Shown here one piece after another: positions 1-13,036 of a DNA stretch of 64,000 bases (the first letter of the stretch is position 1; the number at the start of each line of letters is the position of its first letter). The position numbers and the translations under genes are program-made. The stretch is from Chlorops oryzae. Lineage: Eukaryota > Arthropoda > Insecta > Diptera > Chloropidae. The notes below the pieces were generated by a model. The model saw nothing but the letters and a program-made list of their open reading frames with translations. It ran no database searches and was not told the DNA's origin. The DNA lies in NCBI GenBank assembly GCA_020466095.1, contig CM035807.1:29885176-29949175 (forward strand). The letters run 5' to 3'.

Positions 1-1228
1 AACAAAGACCATGTTTTTTTGCTTAAGAACTTTGTGATAGAATATGTTGTTATGATCAAAATAAGAATGGTAGAATGAATTTCTGTGTTAGAGGAAATCA
101 CTTGCTAAAAGATTTTGTGCACACACGTTTGTGTAAATATCTCACAAAGCTACTTCATGAGTAGGGGCAACAGAAAATATTTAAATTCAGCACCTAAAAG
201 TATGCACTTGAATATGGCGAATATTTCCGATCATTACAAGTGTATGAATTCTTGTAGGTTTGCTCATTTAATCACATTTTGGGAAAGGATTTTGAGATAT
301 GTGCGTACGTCCTTAAAGAATTTGCTGAGCTGCGTTTATAAAGGCTTAAAATGATATTAATTGAATTTATATATTCTAATGCCTACCCTTAGGTGTCGAG
401 TTTAAATATTTTCCGTCGACTTAACGATAATTTTGAAAAAGTTCTATTTTGATTGAAAGGTAATACTTAGGGGTTTTTTAAACAAGTAGTCAGCAAGCGG
501 CGCGGCGTGAACAAGGGAGCACACTGAAAAATTATAAATATTATTGTTTTAATTTTTCTGAAAAAAAAATTCTCAGTGTAAAATAATTTTTTTTCTTGAT
601 TTCTTGTTTTGTTAACTATCAGTATTTATTTATTTTTTTAAATCATTCTATCTTAATTAATTTTTGAGATAAAATATTTTGAAAGAAGACTTACTTAAAA
701 AGGGTTTTTTGGTAGAGCCTTTCTAAAAATCAATAAAATCTTAAAGTTATTTAAAGTTCAGGGCATTGCAGTCAACTTTTCCTTTTCACTTACATATATT
801 TATGTATTATAAAGTTAAATATTGACTCAAAATTTTGAAACAAGCATTATCCTATCCTTTAACAAAAAATCAAACACCCTGAGTGGCTTAGGCTCTTCAA
901 GTTATTCACAGGAATAAATTAAGTTGACTTTCCTGTATCGCCGACAATTGGTAGCTCTTGATGGAATAAATTTAACAGCTTGGGAACTTAGCTGAACTTA
1001 AGAATACTTAATAATTGAACAATTAAAATTGGAAAAGATATTTTTCCCAAGATCTTTCGATCGTTCTCTTCCCATAAGATCTCGAAAATTCTCTGAGTGA
1101 GTAGATAAATACAGAGAAATAATTACGTTAGACTTGAATTTTTCTTTGGTAAGTCTTTGGGATCTTAAGCCATTGAGTAACATCATGAATAATTGAGACT
1201 CAAGATATCACTTATTCTTACAACAATA
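1..1228. other. AT-rich intergenic DNA, no gene seen
   Basis: Only short frames are present, with no recognisable protein, splice structure or RNA fold. The sequence is AT-rich with homopolymer runs, as elsewhere in the window. Confidence 0.6.
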
Positions 1229-1430
1229 AGGCTGAGAGCACACCGGATCAAACGGAACGAAACACAACGTTTTCGTTTCGTTAGTCAAGATAAACTCTTT
1301 TCTTTCTTCGTCAAAACCATTTCGTTTTGACTAATCTGGTGTGCTCGCTCTCATAAGGCACAATGGACTGTTGTTTTTGAAAACGTTTTGTTTCGGTTTC
1401 TTTTCGTTTGATCTGGTGTGTTCTCAGCCT
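1229..1430. mobile_element. Inverted-repeat MITE with TA target duplication
   Basis: The left end AGGCTGAGAGCACACC is matched at the right end by its near-perfect inverse, and complementarity continues through a GGATCAAACG block. Both ends are flanked by TA (1227-1228 and 1431-1432), as expected for a Tc1/mariner-type target. A third, inverted copy of the terminal motif lies inside near 1335-1357, so the copy is either nested or internally duplicated. It has no coding capacity; the superfamily is inferred from the TA duplication only. Confidence 0.6.
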
Positions 1431-1432
1431 TA

Positions 1433-4400
1433 ATTGTTTCATTTTATTTCGAAACTTATTCCTCATTTTCTTTGATACGTGTTTTAAAAAACGAATTTCA
1501 ATGATTCGTTTAAGCGGCAATTCCTTTAACACTTTCACTACAATTGGTGCATGAAATCTTTCTAAGAACTACCAAGAAATCCTTTTTCGCATGTATTTTT
1601 CGATTGCCATTCAAAAATGTCCAAGAATTGCTCCATAATTCTCAGATGGTTTATGAAAAAGTTACTAAAAAATTTAAGTTAAAAAAAAATTAAAGCTAAT
1701 GGGGTTTTCGGGCGAACATTTTTTGTATAAAACCAATGTGTTAGCTTTGTGGCACTATTCAGAAATAATCAAAGAAATTTTCATTGAAAAGGACATGTTT
1801 TGTGGAGCATAGCTTTCAGTTATTTACTCTCCCAACAAGACCAAGTGGTGAGGTTAAATTCTCCAATTTCTTAAAAGACAAGTGGAAATCAGTCTATTTA
1901 AGGAAAGAATTTAAATCTTATCTAAGTGAGAGTGAGCTTTTTTCTTTGAAAATTGAACCCATCAAGAAGTGTTATTTGCGATTGAAAAATTCGTATAAGC
2001 CACCGCACATAATAGTTCATTAATATTATATCACAATTAAAAATATCACTGACTAAAACCAGGACTTAGTAACTGAAACCAAAATGAACCGAAAATTTAT
2101 TATTTAAATCGAATTTCTTCTCACCTACTTGCTCTAATTTAAAATGCCAATCATGAACGAGAATTCTCTTTAGCTTTTTTAGCCTCAATCTAAAACGACT
2201 GCGAGTTTATTTAATTTTCCTCTGTCCGCGCTTTTAAGAGCTGAAAAAAACAAATAAGGAAAAAAACCTCCGATTACACATTTAAGGTGATTAAATAAAC
2301 TCCACAAAAGCCAAAGCTTTTCGCATTCTTTCGAACTTTAAATAAAAAAACCAAAAAGACAAAAAAAAAAAAAAAACTAGACGAAAATCGTTCGAAATTA
2401 CAAATGCAAATCCAACTGAGCAGCTCAATCAAAATGTCCTAAAACTCCCAATTTGAATAATCCATGCACTTAGCTGTCAGCTGCCCTCACATGTAGCCAC
2501 GTCGCCGTTTCGCAACCTTCCGCAAATACTCGTAAAAGCTGGCAAGTGGGTGAAATTGTTTTAAAGTATTCATGTGTGTCAATGGGAAATGCGTCGCACA
2601 CACATACACACACGAACACACACACGCAACACACACACGCACACATTCGGACATGAGCACAGTAAATGTGAATGCAGGGGGAAAAAATCATTCCATCTGT
2701 AAAAGAGAAACCGCTAAAAGCGCAAATGCTCGAGAGCATAGGCACACGCTTCCTATGAACACCAACGCCGCACATTCACTTACGGCGGCCCGCCGCCACT
2801 CAATGCCGGATGTGGGGTTGACATCATCAATTTCATTAAAAAAATTTCTATTGGCGTCGTCAACTCGAAATTTCCGTGCGAATTTACCCGTTCAATTCGC
2901 CCAACATGCGGAAATGGTTTCATTTACTGTCGTCGCTTTTGCGCTTTCCCCCTGCTCCTGTTCGTGCTCCTGTTCCTCTTCCTGTTCCCATTTGGTATTG
3001 CTATTGGTATTGCCTCTCCGCCAACTCCTTCCTCATCGTAATTGTTAATGTCATCCATGCGACACTTTTTGTCCTGTATATTAAAGAAAGTGAGGAAAAA
3101 AAAAAACAACAGAGCGACCATTAGACTAAGGACCTGATACCTAAGCCACTCGCCAGGGTAGCGAAAAGTGCCAAAAAATTCAAAAAAAATGCAAGCTTCA
3201 TAGAGAATGCCGGTCCCTTGCTTTGTGCTCGTCGAGGTACTTTTACACTTGCCGCCGCGTCGGTGCTGCGTAAATCTCGTTCACAGCCGCAAACGGTGTC
3301 AGTGGAAAAGTGTTTTTGTTAAATTAGAATGCAAACGAAAAGGAAAACCAACAATAACAACAGCAACAACACAAGCAGCACAAACTAATGCAGCAACAAC
3401 AACAGAAACAAAAACAATGAGCATTAAGAAAAGCACACACTCACACACACACACAAACACTCAAAAAGCGCCGTTAAGCGGAAAGAACAAATTAATTAAA
3501 AACAGTCAAGATTTAAATGCGAAAATGTGTTTCATGCTCTATTTTCTTTTGGGGAAACTTTCACGCTTATTCCACAAACAAAACAACCAAAAAAAAAAAA
3601 AAAAAAACAAATAGCAGTCCATTAGTTCTCTTTAGGTAGCACACTCTGCTCTCTATACTTTTCTCTTATCGCGGAAAGCCGTAATGCTTTACCCGGTCTC
3701 TTAGTAAAGGGAAATTTTCTCTTCGCTAGAGTTCATTTTAGCTGAATGGAACAAACCGTATAAGAGTCGGCCCTTCCAGGCTTATTTTAAATTGAATAAG
3801 CGATTAAGAGAAAAAATCCCAATTAAAATTAAATTATCGAGTTTAAATTATTTATTTCGTTAATTTGTTATTTTTTTTGGATGAGCTTATTTTGAAAATT
3901 TTGCATGCTTTATCCTCGTTAATGGGAAGTTATGAAATGGAGCACAAGCTATCACCATTCCCGCATGAAAGTACCATTGAAAATTAACAAAAAATTTAGT
4001 TTAAAACTCGATTCAATGAAGAATTACAATTGCACGTTTGACTGCGATTTCATTTGGGGTTGTTAAATATAAGAAATCTGGTCGTGTTTGTAATCAATTT
4101 TTTTAAAGAAGTAATAACATAATAGTATATAAATTCCAATTAAAATTTTATATAACTAAAAATGACATTTTTTTTAGTTTTTTACATTAAATATTTAGAC
4201 AAAGTACTTATTAAAACCAACTTCGAGTCAGAATTCAACTTTAAGCTGTTCGAAAAAGTAACAAATGAAATACTGTAAAAGTTCAATAATTTTAAAGTTC
4301 AACAATTATGAATTAAATGAATCAGAGCGTTTATTTTTAAGATTTATAAAATTGAAGATTACTTTACTCTGGAAAGAATTTTTAATTTACATAAAGTAAG

Positions 4401-4502
4401 ACAAATATTTTAGAAAAACTTCAAGTAGATCCCTAAGAGTTCAAATAGTATGTATTTACAAAATGTGATAGAAAAATTCCAAATGTCAATTATAAATAAA
4501 AC
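1433..4502. other. Intergenic DNA with CA-rich microsatellites
   Basis: No gene is recognised. Frames around 2.5-3.6 kb are dominated by CA repeats and by CAA/CAG-rich and poly-A tracts, and look like chance frames. Confidence 0.55.
2594..2645. repeat. Imperfect (CA)n microsatellite
   Basis: Runs of CACACA are interrupted by TA, GA and GC. A second, shorter (CA)n tract lies at about 3436-3464. Confidence 0.85.
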
Positions 4503-4510
4503 GTGATTAT

Positions 4511-4742
4511 CAGTGCTCGGAATTTGTTGACTTTTATAAATTTAAAGCATACTTTATGGATTAGAAATTTTGTTCAACTCAAATAAAGTTAGGATTCAAA
4601 TCGATTTTTAACGTCAATATAAATTTTCTTGAAGTTAATACAGCGGTTTGATGTTCAACTTCGCTAAATTTATAGGTAAGAAATATGTTTGCCCCATAAA
4701 GTATGCTTTAAATTTCTAAAAGTCAACAAAATCCGAGCCCTT
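4511..4742. mobile_element. Degraded hAT-type MITE (CTCGG family)
   Basis: Inverted arms begin CAGTGCTCGGAA at the left and end TTCCGAGC-like sequence at the right (a G replaced near the tip). They share the inner block AAATTTAAAGCATACTTTAT with the MITEs at 8818-9057 and 9073-9286. Flanking 8-mers GTGATTAT and GTTATTAC match at 6 of 8 positions, consistent with an old 8-bp target duplication. It is an older copy of the family seen intact at 9 kb. The exact right border is uncertain by a base or two. Confidence 0.6.
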
Positions 4743-4908
4743 GTTATTACAAATCATACAAAAGCTTTCTTTCGAGGTTATTTGATGAAATCCTGGTGAT
4801 TTATCTCCTAGATGCGGGATCCTATTACAATAGAGTTTTGGGGAAAAATGCTTGGCGTGCTTTGGGACACATTTGACAGCAGTACAGAATAAGAGTTTTC
4901 AACTCATA

Positions 4909-5601
4909 AGGGCCCTCTCCAGCTCGGTCAGAAATGAAAAATTTCATATAAAAAAAGCTTAAGAAACGCTGAAAGAATTTTTGTGTCAGAAATTTTCTGT
5001 CAAGGGCCCATTTACACTTTTGACGTTTGACATCAAAAAAATTTGACTTCAAATTTTAAAATGATTTTTCGATTCAAAAAACGATTTTGATGTCAAAAAT
5101 TCTTACGTGTATACTTTTTGAAGATTGTTTTGACATAGATTTTGACAAAATTGTCAAATGTGTAAATGCCCCCAAACAGTTTTCCAGTTCGTCAAAAAGT
5201 ACTTTCTGTTTTCACTCCCTTTTTTGCTGTAAATAAAACACGGTAACACAGATTTTTCTCTTAGAAATATTGAATTTTCCGTTCTTTCTGAAAGGAATTT
5301 TGACAGAATAGGCAAGTTCGAAAAAAGTTAAATGTATTTAACAAGGTTCAATGTGTAATTTTAGCGTTCAGAAATGGATAAATGGAATACAAAATTTTCG
5401 ATTATAAGAAACAATTAACCATTAATATTATTCACACTTACAAATCCGAATCCATTTTAACAAATTTTTTAACAGCTTTTTCGTCTTGACGTAAAATATA
5501 AAGAATATAGATTGTCACTCTTGCATTAAAAACTGAAATTATGCTACGTTTTTTTCCTTTCAGTAATATCTGAGATTCCTTACAGAGCTGGAGAGGGCCC
5601 T
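4909..5601. mobile_element. Inverted-repeat element, ends AGGGCCCTCTCCAGCTC
   Basis: The 17-bp end AGGGCCCTCTCCAGCTC is repeated perfectly in inverse at 5585-5601, and ATA flanks both sides. A related but diverged end (GCTGGAGATAGCCCCT) occurs at about 5770-5785, so the outer border could be there. No transposase frame remains. The smaller MITE at 5004-5173 lies inside it. Confidence 0.5.
5004..5173. mobile_element. Small MITE (GGGCCATTTACAC-type ends)
   Basis: Left end GGGCCCATTTACAC and right end GTGTAAATGCCCCC are inverse of each other. The arms are rich in TTTGACA/TGTCAAA words. A single end of the same family (GGGGCATTTACACATTTGAC) occurs at 17046 inside another element. Confidence 0.55.
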
Positions 5602-5785
5602 ATACACAAAAATGAGCCGAAATTATGAGTAAAAATATTCAAATAAATTTGTCGTATGATACGGTGATTATAACTCAAAAAAGTAATGATGATGAAAAAT
5701 ATTTCAGTTTTGTATTGTAAATACACTATTTCCCATTTGCTACTGTTCCGGTTATCCATTTCTGACAGCGCTGGAGATAGCCCCT

Positions 5786-8700
5786 TAAGTTTAGCGTCAC
5801 GAAATCTTCTCAAACTGTCAACAATTTCATAAAATTTCTTTTGTTTTTCGGATCGAAAACTTTAATCAGAACAGTAGCAAACGGGCCTATAGCAGCGTTA
5901 TAATAAGGCCCACTTTCATGTCTTAAAAACTGCTTGGGAATTTCTAGCGAAGCAAAAGAAAATATCTCCCATGAAGGCTTATGATAAAAAAGAATTACAG
6001 CTTAAGCCCCAAATTCAGGTTCAAGAAAAACGACTTCTGACAAAAAGTGTGATTTTATTTTTTTTAAAATTTCCAAACAATTTTATTTAAAACAGAATTC
6101 AATTTTCCATTCAATATCATCTTTAAAATGGCACCATAGATCGATTTCATCATTGACAACTGTGACTAAGAAGCAATTCTTAGAAGTCAATTTGGTAATA
6201 TTCATGGCACTGGCTCAGTTATAAGGGAACCAGAAAGCCCTCTTCCTCCTGATTGCTTTATTTCGAGCATTGAAAAAAAAAAAACTTTTTTGTATTTGCA
6301 ATCATCCTTTGGCGAGCCTGCAAATCTGCCTATAGTTCACATCATCCTAATTGTGGTACTATCAAACATCTTGTTGAAAAATATCGAAAGATTTTTCTGA
6401 GGTACAGACAAAGATATATGCCATCTTTATTTGAATCTTATTGCTTTTCTTAAATGATAAAAATGTTCATTTTTGTAGACATTTTTGAATTCAAATGAAA
6501 AAAAATTAAAGTAAAGTACGGGACCTACACGACGTATGAGGAACAAAATATTCATATCGCATTGCGTATACGTTAATGATAAAATGTCCGCATTTTCTCG
6601 TAATGATAAAATCTTAAATATTGCTTTCATCTAAAACAAAAGCTTTTTAATAATGACAATTCGATATGGATTAGTAAAGTCCTGTTATTTCTTCAATCCT
6701 GCCTGTCGTCATGCTTCCGATGAAGTTAACGGTTGCTATAATTACTTTCGCCCTAAGAAACCCCCCTAAGAAAGTGGAATATCCGATTAATTTAGTACAC
6801 TACGTTTATGAAGGACATTCTGGCGGAAAAGAGTTTGGTTTTCGTTTTTGTTAACGCGCCACAATTTAATCGTTCCATGAAATTTTCATGAAAAAGGACA
6901 AGAAGCTGATTTTTCCGTCAAAACTTTAGCGTATGCTTCGACAGTTTTACTTGCGATGAACTAGGATAATCGTTATAAATCTCAATTATTCATGACTTAA
7001 CCAAATGCTGCAGGCTTATTTTACACTAACTCTTTCTAGTTTACGCTTAATTATTCGGTCACATGTTCGCTATTAAAATGCATGATTCGAAAAATTCAAA
7101 TCCCATTCAACTTTCAACTATGAATTCACAAAAGCTATAAAGCAAAACAAATGCGAAAACTTGTAAGCGTATATGTGAAGTTGCCAGTAATTAAATAGAC
7201 TTTTATTTACAACATTTACAAAAGCACAATCAAAACTTTTTCAACTTATTTCCACTGGACAGCTTTAAAATATCTAGGGAGTTTGCTCTTATTATGCTAC
7301 TTAAATTTGTGGACGTTCAAAGCAACGAGCAAGTTGTTTGAAACAGTCTTTTTTTTTTTTTTTGATGAAAACAAAGGGACCAATAAATATTGACGTACAC
7401 AATCAAATGTCCGGAGAAAAAAGAAAAGAAAGGCAGAGCAGTCCGAGCACGATCAAGGGCGGATACTCTTCGAAAGCAAAGTGTCTAAATTGCGTTTTCA
7501 ATGAATTTATTCTGGCAATTGGACTGCAAAAGTTCAGTGTGGATAATGTCTTTGTTCACTTATGTACGTACTCACCGCAAGGCTAAGGACACTCTTAGCA
7601 CTGCTCTCATTACCTCATACAGTTAATAGGGCGTGTGTCCAGCAGCAGCTATCTGTCTGTCTATAATAAATTGAAAGCAATTTGCAATTGTTGACGAGAA
7701 GCACTTGCTTCAGTGCTTAATAGAACGTACCGTTCAGCTCTAAGGTTCATTTCATTTCAGACATTTTTCTGCCATTTCATACCCGACCAACGTACATACA
7801 TACATACATACATACATACGTTCGTTTGTACGTACGTACGGGGACTTGTTGGAATTGCCAAAGTAGGAGCAAGTAGTAGAAGCAATAGAAGAAGCAATTG
7901 CTAAAGAATGGCATCACACAAAATCAGATGAATGGACATCGAGCTCTTGCAATTGTAATCATTTCCATTTCTTAATTGGTATTAGCTTCTTAGACATAAT
8001 GGAGATCACAAGATCATTTAATTAACTCAACCGGATTACAGCTTTCTGGCATTTCTACTGATTAAAGTCGAGAAAATTTTATTGATTCTCGTAAATTCGA
8101 ATAACTCTGCTGCTGCAATTCGAAATGCCTTTTAATGTGATTTTGTCCTTCGCAAATCCTTTGAATGCAAATGAAAAAGGAGATTTATTCAAATCGGGAT
8201 TGCGAGCAGCATTTGAAATTATGAAAACCATTCTTGCCAATAGATTGCGAAATAAAGAGAATTGATTGCAATTAACAGATTAAAATTGAATGAAATCGTA
8301 TTGTCAAACGTAATTTACATGGGAATTCATCGAAAATTTTAACTTTTTGTTACAAGAAGTTCAGTAAGCGTATTGTATAACAAATGTTTGATAGACCATA
8401 TAAGTTTATAAAGAAGTTCAAAGTGATTTGAGTCGTTGCAAGACCCACGAAATGCTCAATTCAGAAGCTTTTTTGATAGCTGGATAGCTGGACAACTAGA
8501 CAAAAATCCCTGCAGTAAGAAAATTAAACTTTTTAAACAAGAGAAGTCTTTTTGTAGAGATTATTGAACCAGACTCTCTGAGGCTCAGTCTTAAATCACA
8601 AATTTACTAATGTTTTCATAATAAAGAACTTGAACTACCAATGACGTCCTTTTTTGTAATCAATTAAATTAAGGTCATTATGGGCATTCCTAAAAGGAGA

Positions 8701-8809
8701 TACGAGTAGCTTATAATTTTACAGAAGACGAATATAATGTAAAGAGAGGGAAGTCTTATATGCGAGAAGCCTAAAAGTATGTTTAGAAAAGGAGCACATT
8801 CAATGATGA
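5786..8809. other. Intergenic DNA, no gene seen
   Basis: Short frames only. An ACAT tetranucleotide run lies at 7792-7819. No splice-supported coding sequence was identified. Confidence 0.55.
7792..7819. repeat. (ACAT)n microsatellite
   Basis: About seven ACAT units, followed by CGTT/CGTA variants. Confidence 0.85.
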
Positions 8810-8817
8810 GTCATCAG

Positions 8818-9057
8818 TAGAGCGTGTATTTTTAAGCATTTATAAATTTGAAGCATACTTTGTGGGGGGATATTTTTTTTCTTATCACCATTTTGGAAAT
8901 AATTAGCGAATTTGAACTTCAAGGGGATTTCCTAGCTTTGAAAAAGTCTAAAATAGGCTAAAAATCGATTTGAATCTTAACTTTATGTAAATTTAACAAA
9001 TTTTTTGCCCCATAAAGTACGCTTCAATTTTATAAATGCTTAAAAATACACGCTCTA
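8818..9057. mobile_element. hAT-type MITE with perfect 8-bp TSD
   Basis: Inverted arms start TAGAGCGTGTATTTTTAAGC and end with the exact inverse. The element is flanked on both sides by GTCATCAG (8810-8817 and 9058-9065), a perfect 8-bp target duplication diagnostic of hAT transposition; the first bases fit the loose hAT end pattern (C/T)A(A/G)NG. Subterminal sequence (TTTATAAATTTGAAGCATACTTT-like) is shared with the neighbouring MITE. It has no coding capacity, so it was moved by a transposase supplied elsewhere. Confidence 0.88.
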
Positions 9058-9072
9058 GTCATCAGTGATGAC

Positions 9073-9286
9073 CAGGGCTCGGATATATATGCATTTATAA
9101 ATTTAAAGCATACTTTATGGAGTAAAATTTTTGTTCAACTCACATCAAGTAAAGATTCAAATAGATTTTTAACTTCATTAAAGAATTTTCAACTTCACTA
9201 GACTTATTCGCAAAATGTTGGTAAGAAAAGTTTTTCCCCCATAAAGTATGCTTTAAGTTTATAGATGCATATATATCCGAGCCCTG
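9073..9286. mobile_element. hAT-type MITE with perfect 8-bp TSD
   Basis: Ends CAGGGCTCGGATATATATGC and the inverse GCATATATATCCGAGCCCTG bound a 214-bp element. GTGATGAC flanks both sides (9065-9072 and 9287-9294). The left duplication overlaps by one base the right duplication of the preceding MITE, so the two insertions are back to back. Confidence 0.9.
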
Positions 9287-9948
9287 GTGATGACATAAGG
9301 TAACTAGGCAGCTTACGTTTGCATTTGAAATTGTCAATCCCTACTTCTGTACACTTTTTACGACCAATCGGTCTTCTTCGCACGTCTGTGCACCCTAAGG
9401 ATATATGAAAAATTGTCAACAGTATGTCTATCGTTTGATTGATTGAAAAATTTGCTATTATTATTGAATTTGAGTTCGTTTCTTTTAAAGGCTTTTAAGT
9501 TACTCTCTAAGCCAGAGGGAGGGTTGTTAAGTTTTTCTTCCCTCTTGACTTCCATCTTACTTGGTATCACTTGAAATTGTTTCAGAACACTACATCAGCA
9601 TGTAGCGGGCTTGCAAGAAAATTTCAGCCAAAGACCCTCAATAAATCCCAGAATTAAACGGAATCAAATTTCGAAATTTGTATTGTTCTCACTCTTCTTA
9701 TTTTTAAAAGTGATTTCCACGGATTAACGGCGGATTCCAATATTCTCCATAAGAATTTTTTTTTGCCTTTCTTCCTAGTGGGAGCAGCCAACGAATGGTT
9801 CTTTCAGAATGAGAGTCTTTGATGATTATTCTCTCCTTTTGTCTAACGGCAGCAGCGTCTAGAGGAAATGAAAGGCAAAAGTTTTCTTCTGTTAACGCCT
9901 TCACAGACAAAATTATGACCTTTTCTTAGTTCCACTTTGGAAAATCGT

Positions 9949-10400
9949 ACATACGAGGCCCGGGAATTGTCCATTTAGCTCCAAGTTGTTCGAGCTAATG
10001 CTACCTTAAGGGTATAGTTTGAAAAAAATTTTGGGTTGATTTTTTATATTTATTTTTTTTCTGAATGAACAACATTTTAAGACTATTGTGTAAATATTTC
10101 AAGAAAATCGTGCCAGCAGATACGAAGATACAGCGTCTCAAAGCGATTGGCTCACCTGCATTTGCTCGGGAAAAAAAACTTTAAATCGGTTTTCTGGAAA
10201 ACGACTTTTTTGAAGTCGGTGAACACGGTGCTGCACAATCTACTTGACCGATCGATTTAAAATTTTTGCAAATTTTCTACACATAAATACGCAAGTAGCA
10301 TCGTTTCCCTTCTTCTTTCTCTGTTCTCTTAATAATTCAATCCCTGAAAGTTTTCAAAAAATTCAAAATATTTCGTTTAACATTCTACATACGAGGCCCG
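9949..10400. repeat. 424-bp segment bounded by 14-bp direct repeats
   Basis: ACATACGAGGCCCG occurs at 9949-9962 and again at 10387-10400. The arrangement could be a target duplication around an old insertion, or two mariner-like ends in direct orientation, since TACGAGG-type ends are common in insect mariners. I cannot decide between these. Confidence 0.4.
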
Positions 10401-11802
10401 TTTTATTTATTCAATTAGTATATTGATTTATATTTTGAGTTGATATAAGACTCAACGAGAAACTCTAACTGGGACAGAAACAAACGGATCTTAGGAATGT
10501 AAATTTCACGCAAAGAGGACATTCGAAAGTGTAATCAGAACTGATTACCAGCTTTTTAAATGGGTCAATAAAGATTTTATTCATTCAAAAATTTACTTGT
10601 CACCTGCCATTTCCTGTCGTTTGCGTTGAATGTCCAAAATAAACAATTCGTTGCCATTTAGCAGAAATCTAAAAAGGAAGTTTGGCCGAGTCGTATTCGC
10701 AATTTGTGTTGACTCATTGCGTTGTTGTTGAGTGTCTCTACTGTCTGCTCATCGGCGTCTCATTATTGCGGCAAGAAGTTCGTGTTTATCTTCAACTTGA
10801 AGCATTCAAAAGGGAGCTGTGCAAGAATTTCAACTTCACGTTCTCGTCACGATTGTTTGTAACGTTTTTACGCATATTCGGCATGTTTAACGCTGGCATA
10901 AGTATGCACAGCACACCTGACAACAGTTAAATATTTATGGTAGTAATTGGACGGGTCAATTTAGCGATAAGAAACGACGTTAAACTCTTCATCAAATAGA
11001 AGAAGCTCACTGAATTTAACGGCTTTCGTGCCATATCATGAAGGCTTTTTAAATAAAAAAAAAGCAAAAAAACTAAAATAACATTTTCAGATTGAAGGCG
11101 CAGTGCGGTGATATCCTTTATAATTTTCTTTCATTTCGAATAGCTCAACAAATGCGTTGTATGAGGGCTCATATATAAATAAGGTGCGCTTCCTCATAAA
11201 AAAAAAATACCTAAAATAGCTTCGCTTGAGTTGAATTTCCTTAGAAGCCGAGAAGTCCTTAACATTTCTCAGACAATATTATTTTATTGGCCAGCAGGCA
11301 AAATGAGAGCTCTAAATGAGCTCAAAGTGATCTTAATGAATGTAAATCGATTATAAATTTCAATCCGATTCAATAATAATCTTAAAATGACATCAATCAA
11401 TGCTTTTTGGTGCAATTTTTCGTCATGCATAGACCGGCTTAAATCGTTAAGAGAAGTTTGTGCAATAGAATTAGACGTGACCTGAATTCTGCCACACCAC
11501 AAGACAACCTGACTGAAGTCCGGTGCGGAGAAATTTTAGCCTACTAGCTTATTTTATATTCACTTTTAAGGCTAACAATATTTTTAAGTCCATAAAATTT
11601 TTGAATAAGGAACATTGCCCGAACATAGAACTGACATTGAAAGTCAAGACGGCCTTTAATTGGGAGTGCTTAAGACGATGCCTGAACCCGGATTAGGCAT
11701 ACGTATGTATGCCAATGGTGGTTTTTAGTCGAAAATTGCTGAACGATTTTGAAAGTCAAAGATTTAGAATGCTTCAATGCGCTTCATTAAATTTCTTCTT
11801 TG

Positions 11803-11803
11803 A

Positions 11804-11834
<31 letters not shown>
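11803..11834. repeat. (TGTC)n microsatellite
   Basis: About eight uninterrupted TGTC units. Confidence 0.9.
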
Positions 11835-13036
11835 TGATAGACGCTAGTGACCCTCGCGCGTTGTTATTTTGTGTCTCGAATATTTATTTTGCTAGCTGAA
11901 TATGCAGCGTGGATTATGAAGTCAAATGGTGATTTCTTTTTTTTTTATTTATTTTTGTTCTCTTTTTTTTTTTTTTTTGGAAGCAGATTGAGTTAGAAAC
12001 GTGACTTCTATATTTGATTTCGGTTGAAGAATATTATAAATTTCAATTCGAACATCGATTTAACAGCTGTGCTTTTGAGAAGTAATCGAAGCAACAATAA
12101 ATAAGAAAGTAGAACGGCGAACGACATTTTCCCCGCTACAAACACTTGCTCACAGTAACAGTACCTAAATTTAATGGAGTCGAAATTCTTTTGCAGCGCA
12201 TTTACGGACTATTGATGCTAATGATCGGGTTTGATTGACAGTTGGGCAATATAAAATTGCCACCTTCAAAACCGAACGAAATTCGAATGACATGCTCGAG
12301 AGTGTCGAAAGCAAACTAAAACGCTAGCCGACGAAACACGTAGACACTTGTCAATGAAACTCGTTGAAATAGCGCCAAGTCTTGCTGTAAGACGTTGGCA
12401 AGAATATTTGTGGTTTTTCTTTCGGTTAATTATGTAATGAGGAATAAATCTTTTGTATAAGAAATTCATAGTTGAATGTCGATGATATTTTACCTTTGAT
12501 TGAAGTTCAATTAATTTCAAAATGTTAACAGTTCTGTGGAAAAATAGGGATTCGTGATCAATCAACTCTGAAATTGCACTTCTCAAACCTGACACCGTCA
12601 TTTGTGGGTTTGGTATTTTTTAATTAAATTTAATTGAGGCAATTTGCAATCGAGTCTGTCATTCACGCACTAATGTAGTTCTCGGTGGAACTAAATGGTA
12701 TCCTTCTATGGGATGATACGATGTTCTCAGTAGGCAAAATGGGTTCAAAACTATATTCACATATATAGGTACATATGAGTATGAAAAATATAAGTAGGTA
12801 TGTATATAAGTATTTATAACTTCACTTCTCTAATTATTCATTTGAGAAATTTACGATGCAATAAAAATCTCGTTTGGATCTACGAAAGAAAGATGATTGG
12901 CTGACATTGCGCTCAGATTGAGCTATAAAGCCTGTTGAACTAGAAGCTCTTATTATACAAAGCTAAAAAATAAAGCAAGAAAAAAAGAAAAATTATTCAT
13001 AAAATATTGAACTATCAATTACAAGAAAATCATAAA

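Larger units (their letters stand above)
9295..13036. other. Intergenic DNA with old repeat fragments
   Basis: No gene is recognised. It contains a 14-bp direct repeat (9949 and 10387) bounding 424 bp of probable old mobile DNA, and a TGTC microsatellite at 11803-11834. The 82-codon frame near 10.7 kb shows no recognisable domain and is not annotated. Confidence 0.5.

Noticed and set aside
2470..3124. Several overlapping frames of 80-158 codons
   Set aside because: They cross CA microsatellites and homopolymers, overlap on both strands and show no splice sites or domain.
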